A DNA stretch of 9,589 nt, taken from the NCBI GenBank assembly GCA_964410015.1, contig CAYPFV010000127.1:1-9589 (forward strand). Direction: 5' to 3'. A program made the translations under genes and the position numbers. The DNA comes from SKVR01 sp964410015 (GTDB lineage: Bacteria; Bacteroidota; Bacteroidia; Bacteroidales; UBA7960). Shown one piece after another: positions 1-3,777 of this stretch; position 1 is the first letter of the stretch, and every line of letters begins with the position of its first letter. Under the pieces are notes generated by a model. That model was not told the DNA's origin. It made no database searches and saw nothing but the letters and a program-made list of their open reading frames with translations.

Positions 1-156
1 CCCAAAACATCAAACCATTAATGCCATTCCGGCGCATACTGACCCCCTCTTTGCATCATATACGATCTGATTGATTCCGAAGCAAACCACCCCCCTTTGG
101 TTCCGTGATCGGTTTTACCCATCCCAATCAACCGTTAACCAAACCTGGCAGCAATG
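1..156. other. Left edge without recognisable gene
   Basis: All plus-strand frames close within 75 bases (stops at 19, 68 and 72). Frames 2 and 3 could be tails of a gene outside the window, but nothing identifies them. The last 32 bases before repeat 1 follow a stretch loosely like a repeat end (see rejected items). Confidence 0.3.
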
Positions 157-202
157 GTTGTGATTTGCTTTCCATTGGTTCTTTGACGGTATTTGCCACA
201 AC

Positions 203-346
203 TTCAAATCTTTCGGTCTGGAAGTTTTCTTTAAAGTGGTTTGCTGCCACGGTAGCCAGCAGGTGAGGAGCATCGCGGTTAATAATTTGTGGTGCCTGGC
301 GTTGCAGTTAGTCGAATTTGCGTTTTAATTCACTAAGATCTTTCAT
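203..346 (-). pseudogene. Phage virion-morphogenesis-like protein, 5' fragment with internal stop
   Basis: Read leftward from ATG at 346-344, the frame gives MKDLSELKRKFD, a TAA (310-308), then LQRQAPQIINRDAPHLL and AANHFKENFQTERF before running into the repeat at 157-202. The same pattern (KRKFEDLQRQ, ANHFKDNYQTETF) occurs in the gene at 3005-3496, so these are homologous. The type, a short N-terminal helix followed by a conserved HFK(D/E)NFQ stretch, resembles the virion-morphogenesis (Mu gpG-like tail completion) proteins of Bacteroidetes Mu-like prophages; this is recognised from memory. The gene has a premature stop and lacks its 3' half, which is cut off exactly at the 46-base repeat. 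Its start faces away from the small RNA gene at about 397. Confidence 0.7.
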
Positions 347-360
347 ACAATATAAAGGTC

Positions 361-391
361 TTTGAAATGTGATTAAATGGTGTTATATTTG
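361..391 (+). promoter_or_regulatory. Bacteroidetes-type promoter of small RNA copy A
   Basis: TTTG (361-364) and TATATTTG (384-391) are 19 bases apart, which matches the Bacteroidetes -33/-7 consensus (TTTG, TAnnTTTG). GATTAAATG between the boxes (371-379) is conserved in all four copies of this RNA family. Confidence 0.75.
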
Positions 392-396
392 GGTTT

Positions 397-468
397 CAAA
401 GTTAGAGCCAAGGCTCGGACGAAACCTCTGCCAGTTGGGTGATACCTAACTGGCAGTTGTGATTTTAC
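397..468 (+). ncRNA. Small structured RNA, family copy A
   Basis: This predicted transcript of about 70 bases starts a few bases after the -7 box. It contains a hairpin GAGCC-aa-GGCTC (405-416), the family motif CCTCTGCC (425-432) and a strong stem CTGCCAGTT/AACTGGCAG (428-436 with 448-456), then a T-rich tail (ATTTTA) that may end transcription. Copies at about 1128, 2064 and 2954 share promoter, motif and stem position, but the stem arms differ in sequence and still pair. No open reading frame is conserved, so it is called an RNA. The 46-base repeat at 478 begins 21 bases after the stem. Its function is unknown and I do not recognise the family. Confidence 0.65.
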
Positions 469-530
469 ATGTTTTGAGTTATGATTGGCTTTCCATTGGT
501 TCTTTGATGATATTTACCACAACAATCATT

Positions 531-661
531 GAGTCCACTCCGAAAACTTGTTTTCGGCAAATCTGTGTTCATTTTATTTTTTTAAACACATTGATTATCA
601 GGATTTAGCATCTGTGTAAATCTGTGTAATCTGTGGATAATTTACTTTTCAGAGTGGACTC
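531..661. mobile_element. MITE-like element with 16-base terminal inverted repeats
   Basis: Ends GAGTCCACTCCGAAAA (531-546) and TTTTCAGAGTGGACTC (646-661) are inverted repeats with one mismatch. ATCATT flanks both sides (525-530 and 662-667) as a probable 6-base target duplication. Inside are a perfect hairpin CCGAAAAC/GTTTTCGG (540-557) and the tandem phrase ATCTGTGTAAATCTGTGTAATCTGTGG in parts (about 609-635), which I recall as common in noncoding DNA of this phylum. It is 131 bases with no coding capacity, so any movement would need a transposase in trans. It sits one base past the repeat at 478-523, inside the insert. Confidence 0.7.
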
Positions 662-760
662 ATCATTAAAATTTTCTTTAAGGTTATTTAATAAAAGTAG
701 CAATATAACCAGTAAATTCAATCCTTATTTCTCCTTTTTCACTCATAATCAAATTTTAAG

Positions 761-768
761 TATATTTG
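761..768 (+). promoter_or_regulatory. Likely -7 promoter box of the small membrane protein gene
   Basis: TATATTTG matches the TAnnTTTG consensus and lies 27 bases before the ATG at 796. No clear TTTG is seen at the expected -33 spacing, so the assignment is moderate. Confidence 0.5.
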
Positions 769-795
769 TGCAATCAATAATACAATATTTATACT

Positions 796-1002
796 ATGTG
801 GCTTTTTACAACGATTAAGGGATTGATTTTAACCGCTGTTGCAGTGGCTTATTTAGTTGCTGTAATCTGCCTTGCCATATGGGCTTTTTCTCGTTTTTGG
901 GATGTGATTACTTTTATTACAGGTGTGCTGTTTGCAACTTGGGTATTTGCAAGCTGGTACGATTATACCTTCAATATTACCGCCTGGTTTAAGACTAAAT
1001 AA
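796..1002 (+). CDS. Small two-pass membrane protein, unknown function
   Basis: The 68-residue product is strongly hydrophobic. A first segment covers about residues 8-31 (LILTAVAVAYLVAVICLAIW) and a second about 35-54 (WDVITFITGVLFATWVFASW), with a short aromatic and basic tail ending in FKTK. No signal-peptidase site or catalytic motif is visible. It is preceded by a plausible TAnnTTTG box and by AT-rich sequence without a Shine-Dalgarno motif, as is normal in Bacteroidetes. It is the only complete gene in the 504-base insert between repeats 2 and 3. A holin-like or toxin-like role is possible from size and topology, but nothing in the sequence proves it. The complete frame, promoter and coding-like composition support a real gene. 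Confidence 0.6.
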   Translation: MWLFTTIKGLILTAVAVAYLVAVICLAIWAFSRFWDVITFITGVLFATWVFASWYDYTFNITAWFKTK

Positions 1003-1091
1003 CAATCAACTATTTTTTACCACACTAGTTTTGATTTGCTTTCAATTGGTTCTTTGACGATATTTGCCACAACTCATGCAATACAAAGGGT

Positions 1092-1122
1092 TTTGAAATG
1101 TGATTAAATGGTGTTATATTTG
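1092..1122 (+). promoter_or_regulatory. Bacteroidetes-type promoter of small RNA copy B
   Basis: TTTG (1092-1095) is followed after 19 bases by TATATTTG (1115-1122), with GATTAAATG (1102-1110) between. A divergent start codon (CAT, 1075-1077) sits one base from the upstream repeat, a remnant of the divergent gene seen next to copies A and D. Confidence 0.75.
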
Positions 1123-1127
1123 TATTG

Positions 1128-1204
1128 TTCAGGCTTGCGTGGCCGGGACCAACCTCTGACCGGGTAACATTGTTTTACAATAGTGTTATCCGGTTATGTA
1201 TTTT
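1128..1204 (+). ncRNA. Small structured RNA, family copy B
   Basis: This copy fills almost the whole 142-base gap between repeats 3 and 4, which makes it the minimal repeat-RNA-repeat unit. It has the motif CCTCTGAC (1153-1160) and the terminal stem ACCGGGTAACA/TGTTATCCGGT (1159-1169 with 1184-1194), perfect apart from one G-U pair, then TATGTATTTTAGGGG. The upstream hairpin is weak here (GGC 1132-1134 with GCC 1142-1144). The repeat at 1216 begins 21 bases after the stem. The arms differ from copy A yet still pair, which supports a folded RNA. The target and function are unknown. Confidence 0.65.
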
Positions 1205-1262
1205 AGGGGTTCCTGGTTGTGATTTGCTTTCAATTGGTTCTTTGACGATATTTGCCACAACA

Positions 1263-1382
1263 TACTTCACGGATTTAACTAAATGGAATAAAAAAAGCAG
1301 AATCCCCGATGCGTTTGCTACAGAACAGGCAGCGCGTGATCAGAAATCCTGCTTAGATGCAAATATAAAAACTATTTTTTAA
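1263..1382 (+). pseudogene. C-terminal fragment of an unrecognised protein
   Basis: An open frame runs in from repeat 4 and ends at TAA 1380-1382. The insert-encoded part begins YFTDLTKWNKKSRIPDAF and ends in DANIKTIF. There is no start codon inside the insert, so this is the tail of a gene whose front part is missing at the repeat boundary. Eleven bases after the stop comes the start of a phage morphogenesis-like gene (1394), so the two were probably neighbours in a phage-like operon from which this 245-base piece came. The coding nature is inferred from mixed, protein-like composition. I cannot name the family. Confidence 0.4.
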
Positions 1383-1393
1383 ACATAAGCACC

Positions 1394-1513
1394 ATGCCTG
1401 TAAAATTTCATTTTGGCCCGTTTGAGAAAAACCTTAACCAGCTGCAAAAATACATGCAAAACAGCGCGCCAAGCGTTACATCCACCGATGCCATCAAGCA
1501 CTACCAGTTGTGA
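1394..1513 (+). pseudogene. Phage virion-morphogenesis-like protein, N-terminal fragment cut by repeat 5
   Basis: ATG 1394 opens a 39-codon frame (begins MPVKFHFGPFEKNLNQL, ends AIKHYQL) that terminates at the TGA inside the repeat at 1507-1552. Its layout follows the fragments at 203-346 and 3005-3496: a charged N-terminal helix, then S/D-A-P, then A-x-(N/K)-H-(F/Y). It stops exactly where those continue ENFQ or DNYQ. It is therefore read as a more distant member of the same Mu gpG-like family, truncated by the repeat. The match is short and partly by eye. It is unlikely to yield a working protein. Confidence 0.5.
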
Positions 1514-1552
1514 TTTGCTTTCAATTGGTTCTTTGACGATATTTGCCACAAC

Positions 1553-1631
1553 CGGAGGTGTATATACTGCACTAGATGAACTTGAAATACAAAAAGGCTG
1601 CCATTGCCCGTGTTTAGCAGATTTAGACTAA
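1553..1631 (+). pseudogene. C-terminal fragment of an unrecognised protein
   Basis: The frame enters from repeat 5 and ends at TAG-free sequence up to TAA 1629-1631, giving GGVYTALDELEIQKG followed by CHCPCLADLD. Three cysteines and a histidine are close together (CHCPC), which could bind metal, though the piece is too short to judge. No start codon lies within the insert. About 65 AT-rich bases follow before a possible new gene start at 1696. This makes the 177-base insert another gene-end plus gene-start piece. Confidence 0.3.
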
Positions 1632-1695
1632 GCGTGCCAATAACAACCTTTGTAGAACCACAAATATACAAATAAATATTTTAACCCACATCCTT

Positions 1696-1729
1696 ATGAC
1701 CAGGCCAAATCAGTATTCTCGGATAAACG
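1696..1729 (+). pseudogene. Possible N-terminal fragment (11 codons) cut by repeat 6
   Basis: ATG 1696 opens MTRPNQYSRIN and runs straight into repeat 6. It is listed because the adjacent insert (1262-1506) has the same gene-end plus gene-start layout. The piece is too short for family assignment and could be chance. Confidence 0.2.
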
Positions 1730-1926
1730 TTTGTGATCGGCTTTCAATTGGTTCTTTGACGATATTTACCACAACTCTTAACCCGAGAAAAACCGTATCA
1801 AACTCGTTGTGATTTGCTTTCAATTGGTTCTTTGACGATATTTGCCACAACTTGTATAATCATGGAATTGAAACAGTATAGTTGTGATTTGCTTTCAATT
1901 GGTTCTTTGACGATATTTGCCACAAC
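1730..1926 (+). CRISPR. Short CRISPR stretch: three 46-base repeats, two spacers
   Basis: Repeats at 1730-1775, 1806-1851 and 1881-1926 are separated by unique sequences of 30 bases (1776-1805) and 29 bases (1852-1880). This is the spacer size of type II systems and gives a period of 75-76 bases. It is the only part of the 46-base array with normal CRISPR geometry. The first repeat differs from consensus at bases 1, 9, 10 and 39, and the other two are exact. No matching cas9 or anti-repeat is in the window, so this stretch is an orphan unless a partner lies elsewhere in the genome. Confidence 0.75.
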
Positions 1927-1997
1927 AACACATCAAAGGGGCAGTTATAATGGATAGCAAAGGTAATTTACTCTACCGAAACCCCCTAAATGCATAA
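1927..1997 (+). pseudogene. C-terminal fragment convergent with small RNA copy C
   Basis: A frame enters from repeat 8 and ends at TAA 1995-1997, reading HIKGAVIMDSKGNLLYRNPL then NA. A protein tail is plausible from composition. Its stop codon touches the base of the terminal stem of small RNA copy C, which is transcribed toward it from the other strand. A short ORF starting at ATG 1950 is possible but less likely than a truncated tail. The protein is not recognised. Confidence 0.3.
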
Positions 1998-2064
1998 CCG
2001 GATAACAATGCCAAAACAATGTTACCCGGTCAGAGGCTTGTCCCAGCTACGCAGGCCAGAACTA
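1988..2064 (-). ncRNA. Small structured RNA, family copy C
   Basis: Transcribed leftward. On its own strand it carries CCTCTGAC (plus-strand 2029-2036) and the terminal stem formed by plus-strand ACCGGATAACA (1997-2007) with TGTTACCCGGT (2020-2030), then TATGCATTTAGGGGG. It is closest to copy B, with homology continuing through the GGGG tail. The first hairpin is weak. Unlike copies A, B and D, no repeat follows directly; the next one is about 70 bases past the stem. Upstream, repeat 9 begins 15 bases from the -33 box, just before where the divergent start codon would lie. Confidence 0.65.
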
Positions 2065-2069
2065 AAGCA

Positions 2070-2100
2070 CAAATATAAAACCATTTAATCACAATTCAAA
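2070..2100 (-). promoter_or_regulatory. Bacteroidetes-type promoter of small RNA copy C
   Basis: On the minus strand TTTG (2100-2097) and TATATTTG (2077-2070) are 19 bases apart, with GATTAAATG in between (2090-2082). Spacing is identical to copies A and B. Confidence 0.75.
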
Positions 2101-2190
2101 ACCTGTTTATATTTAGTTGTGATTTGCTTTCAATTGGTTCTTTGACGATATTTGCCACAACTTATTGACAATTTTTAAAAACCTAAACCC

Positions 2191-2544
2191 ATGAAATTAC
2201 TTGTAACAATCTTAACACTTCTGCCCCTGGTGGCGTTTTCGCAAACAGACAGCCTGTATGTTTATGCAGAATTGCAGCCGGGCACATCCCTTGCAAACAG
2301 CATGACCGTTTACGTAAACTACCCCAAATCCCTGAAGGATCATGAGCCAAACACCCTGAGAGATAAGTCCGGTATGAAAATCACGTTCAGGTCTTTGTCC
2401 GGCGCCCTTACCCTGATGGCCGCTGATGGGTGGGAGTATGTTGATAACTACACCCTGGGCGCCGGCGCAAGGGCAAAAAAATCGTTCATAATCAGAAAGA
2501 AGTTTCACGCCTCACAGGTTGAAAACCCGATGGCAGATGAGTAA
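2191..2544 (+). CDS. Secreted or periplasmic small protein, unknown function
   Basis: The 117-residue product starts with a signal peptide: MKLLVTILTLLPLVAFSQ has a Lys, a hydrophobic core and cleavage expected at AFS/Q near residue 17-18, typical of Bacteroidetes. The mature part is about 100 residues with no cysteine. It includes DGWEYVDNY and a basic stretch KKSFIIRKKF near residues 94-103, a pattern I associate with small uncharacterised Bacteroidetes exported proteins. The gene is higher in G+C than cas9 and the small RNAs, which suggests different ancestry. Its last 8 bases overlap the start of the endonuclease gene (ATGAGTAA), so the two are probably co-translated. It begins 30 bases after repeat 9, with TTGACA at 2164. 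Confidence 0.65.
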   Translation: MKLLVTILTLLPLVAFSQTDSLYVYAELQPGTSLANSMTVYVNYPKSLKDHEPNTLRDKSGMKITFRSLSGALTLMAADGWEYVDNYTLGAGARAKKSFIIRKKFHASQVENPMADE

Positions 2545-2830
2545 AAACAGGTCATATAGCACATTCAGGCTTTTGGTCAAATCCCATCTTGGTATTGACC
2601 TTAAGCCTGAATACTACTTTGTAAAGCAACGCCGCTGGAGGTTTGATTTTGCCTGTGAAAAAATTATGCTTGCCGTTGAGGTAGAGGGCGGGGTATGGGT
2701 AAAAGGCAGGCACACCCGCCCACAGGGGTATATCAAAGACATGGAAAAATACAACACCGCTGCACTGATGGGGTGGCGAATACTACGCTTTACCCCTGAT
2801 CAGCTTCTCACCACGCAAACCCTGTTGTGA
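2537..2830 (+). CDS. Phage-type small endonuclease (PD-(D/E)XK, DUF559/Vsr-like), 3' end at repeat 10
   Basis: The 97-residue product has RRWRFDFA (Asp37) followed by AVEVEGGVW (Glu48, Glu50), then GRHTR, KDMEKYN and GWRILRFTPDQL. This is the arrangement of the small DUF559/Vsr-like nucleases found in phages and prophages of this phylum. They are predicted to cut DNA with a D...ExE metal site. ATG 2537 is preferred over TTG 2519 because it overlaps the preceding stop in an ATGAGTAA coupling and gives the usual N-terminus. The stop TGA lies in repeat 10 and the frame ends TQTLL. Family members often run a few residues further, so the extreme C-terminus may have been replaced by the repeat. The core is complete and may still work. 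Confidence 0.75.
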   Translation: MSKNRSYSTFRLLVKSHLGIDLKPEYYFVKQRRWRFDFACEKIMLAVEVEGGVWVKGRHTRPQGYIKDMEKYNTAALMGWRILRFTPDQLLTTQTLL

Positions 2831-2880
2831 TTTGCTTTCAATTGGTTCTTTGACGATATTTGCCACAACTTGCAGCAAGT

Positions 2881-2954
2881 ATTAAAATACAACTGCCGGC
2901 AACCATTTGCATGTTTACCGGCAGAGGCCCGTCTGGGCTCGCAAGCCCTAACTG
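2881..2954 (-). ncRNA. Small structured RNA, family copy D
   Basis: Transcribed leftward. It has a tight hairpin (plus-strand GGGCT 2935-2939 with AGCCC 2944-2948), the motif CCTCTGCC (plus-strand 2920-2927) and the terminal stem CTGCCGG (2893-2899) with CCGGCAG (2918-2924), then a TTGTATTTTA tail. Stem arms differ from copies A, B and C and still pair. Repeat 10 ends 23 bases past the stem. Upstream the RNA faces away from the start of a phage morphogenesis-like gene at 3005, the same divergent arrangement as copy A. Confidence 0.65.
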
Positions 2955-2959
2955 AAACA

Positions 2960-2990
2960 CAAAGGTAACATCATTTAATCATATTTAAAA
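2960..2990 (-). promoter_or_regulatory. Bacteroidetes-type promoter of small RNA copy D
   Basis: On the minus strand TACCTTTG (2967-2960) fits TAnnTTTG. The -33 position reads TTTT (2990-2987) rather than TTTG, with the same 19-base spacing. GATTAAATG (2980-2972) is conserved between the boxes. Confidence 0.65.
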
Positions 2991-3004
2991 ACCAATTACA
3001 ACCC

Positions 3005-3496
3005 ATGGAAGATTTTAGTGAACTCACTACTATCTGGTTAAATTCAATTCATATCTGATTCGATAATGATTGATTTGCAAGTCACTGTTTATCTGTATAA
3101 TATATTTCGCCAATCTAAAATACCAAATATTATATCTGAAATTTAATTTCAAATCGAAAAAACATAAAATCTTTTGTATTGCAATTCATTAAAGGGTTAC
3201 AGCGAGGTCTTCGAAAATTAACCGGAAACTGTTGGAGTGAACCAAAACGCAAATTTGAAGACCTGCAACGCCAGGCATCAAAAATCATGAACTACGATGC
3301 ACACCAAGTGGTTTCCACTGTGGATGCAAACCATTTTAAAGACAATTACCAGACCGAAACCTTTAAAGACAAACAATTGCCAGATTTAAACCGAGGGAAA
3401 ACATATTATACCAATTTTGAAGGTGTGAAAAAAACTTACAAGATTAAAAGCATCAAAAGGAAATGGAACTCAGTGAAAAGCAAAAACTTATTGTGA
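3005..3496 (+). pseudogene. Phage virion-morphogenesis-like gene, interrupted by a 212-base insertion
   Basis: ATG 3005 reads MEDFSE, matching MKDLSE of the fragment at 203-346. The frame then breaks and resumes at 3236 with SEPKRKFEDLQRQASKI and ANHFKDNYQTETF. Joining the two at the repeated AGTGAAC (3017-3023 and 3236-3242) restores one frame of about 90 codons ending at TGA 3494-3496. The segment between contains stops, so the intact protein is not made. An ORF from TTG 3179 could give a 105-residue product with a foreign front. The family is probably Mu gpG-like tail completion or virion morphogenesis, by resemblance from memory. The C-terminal third (after ETFKDKQL) does not look typical and may have diverged. 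Confidence 0.6.
3024..3235. mobile_element. 212-base insertion with 7-base target duplication, not identified
   Basis: Flanked by AGTGAAC on both sides (3017-3023, 3236-3242) and located where the homologous fragment at 203-346 has no extra sequence. Ends carry only a loose inverted match (left CTGGTTAAATT, right end in reverse CCGGTTAATTT). AT-rich, with a short open stretch near 3179-3235 (begins MQFIKGLQRGLRKLTGN) of unknown origin. It could be a small nonautonomous element or a recombination scar. Confidence 0.4.
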
Positions 3497-3555
3497 AATT
3501 ATTATTATCAACAAATTAAAACTTATAAAATTGATAACTTTTTGCTAAAATTTTA

Positions 3556-3563
3556 TATATTTG
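3556..3563 (+). promoter_or_regulatory. Possible -7 promoter box upstream of cas9
   Basis: TATATTTG fits TAnnTTTG and points toward cas9, with a TTG 22 bases upstream (3531-3533). It lies about 215 bases before the cas9 start, so a transcript from here would cross the tracrRNA locus in antisense. No better cas9 promoter was seen closer to the gene. The region 3497-3633 otherwise holds nothing recognisable. Confidence 0.3.
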
Positions 3564-3633
3564 AAACGGAAATTGTGAATAACTTAATATGTAAAACATT
3601 TTCTTCTGATTGATTTCAAATTTTGCACGACAT

Positions 3634-3664
3634 AAAAAAAAACTCCCACCAGAAGCAGGAGTTT
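3634..3664 (-). terminator. Intrinsic terminator of tracrRNA
   Basis: On the minus strand AAACTCC (3664-3658) pairs with GGAGTTT (3646-3640) around an 11-base loop, followed by nine T (3642-3634, overlapping the stem end). There is no T-run on the plus strand, so it acts for the leftward transcript only. Confidence 0.85.
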
Positions 3665-3721
3665 AGGATAAAATCCTTCGGCATTTAGCCTTATTGTGAT
3701 AAGATGTAAAATGGATTTACA
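3634..3721 (-). ncRNA. tracrRNA of the subtype II-C system
   Basis: The leftward transcript, about 88 bases, starts with an anti-repeat. Plus-strand TTGTG (3693-3697), GATGTAAA (3703-3710) and ATGGA (3711-3715) repeat the first two thirds of the 36-base CRISPR repeat. In the duplex, repeat bases 1-24 pair with a G-U at base 1, a small internal loop near bases 9-10 and one unpaired A. Next come CAATAAGGC, with a GGC-TAAAT-GCC hairpin resembling the nexus region of tracrRNAs, a GGAT/ATCC hairpin, and a terminator. It allows RNase III processing of crRNA and loading of Cas9. The transcription start is inferred from the -7 box and ends are approximate. Confidence 0.88.
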
Positions 3722-3726
3722 TGAGG

Positions 3727-3734
3727 CAAATGTA
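3727..3734 (-). promoter_or_regulatory. -7 promoter box of tracrRNA
   Basis: Minus-strand TACATTTG fits TAnnTTTG and lies 5-6 bases before the anti-repeat start. No clear TTTG at the -33 position. It sits 44 bases from the cas9 start codon on the other strand. Confidence 0.6.
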
Positions 3735-3777
3735 GTAAAAATTTTATAATTAATAATTTATTTTCAAGAATTTCATT

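Larger units (their letters stand above)
157..2869 (+). repeat. Array of ten dispersed 46-base CRISPR-like direct repeats
   Basis: Ten copies in one orientation lie at 157-202, 478-523, 1028-1073, 1216-1261, 1507-1552, 1730-1775, 1806-1851, 1881-1926, 2116-2161 and 2824-2869. The consensus begins GTTGTGATTTGC and ends ATTTGCCACAAC, so the outer six bases are inverted (GTTGTG/CACAAC). Copies 4, 5 and 7-10 are identical. Copy 3 has one change, copy 1 two, copy 6 four and copy 2 five. Gaps are 275, 504, 142, 245, 177, 30, 29, 189 and 662 bases. From memory, the first 18 bases resemble the 47-base subtype II-C repeat of Bacteroides, so a CRISPR origin is likely. The gene-sized gaps are not normal for CRISPR. 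The tracrRNA upstream of cas9 does not pair with this repeat. Copies inside ORFs often supply a TGA stop at repeat bases 5-7. Confidence 0.9.

Noticed and set aside
8..18. Anti-repeat-like ACATCAAACCA, also near 9117-9126
   Set aside because: Ten or eleven bases complementary to the 36-base repeat without a following nexus hairpin or terminator; the tracrRNA at 3634-3721 is far better.
80..125. Degenerate eleventh repeat before copy 1, about 32 bases upstream
   Set aside because: Only the stretch from 97 to 124 resembles the repeat end, with roughly 16 of 28 bases matching, and the first half does not match at all.
633..818. 61-residue ORF in the MITE region
   Set aside because: It starts inside the MITE end, has no promoter or family resemblance and overlaps the better supported gene at 796.
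1125..1382. 85-residue ORF starting in small RNA copy B
   Set aside because: It begins inside the RNA promoter region and reads through repeat 4; only the part after the repeat looks like a genuine protein tail.
157..2869. 46-base repeats as integron attC sites
   Set aside because: attC sites begin RYYYAAC and end GTTRRRY with internal paired boxes; these begin GTTGTG and end CACAAC, have no such folding pattern, and no integrase gene is in the window.
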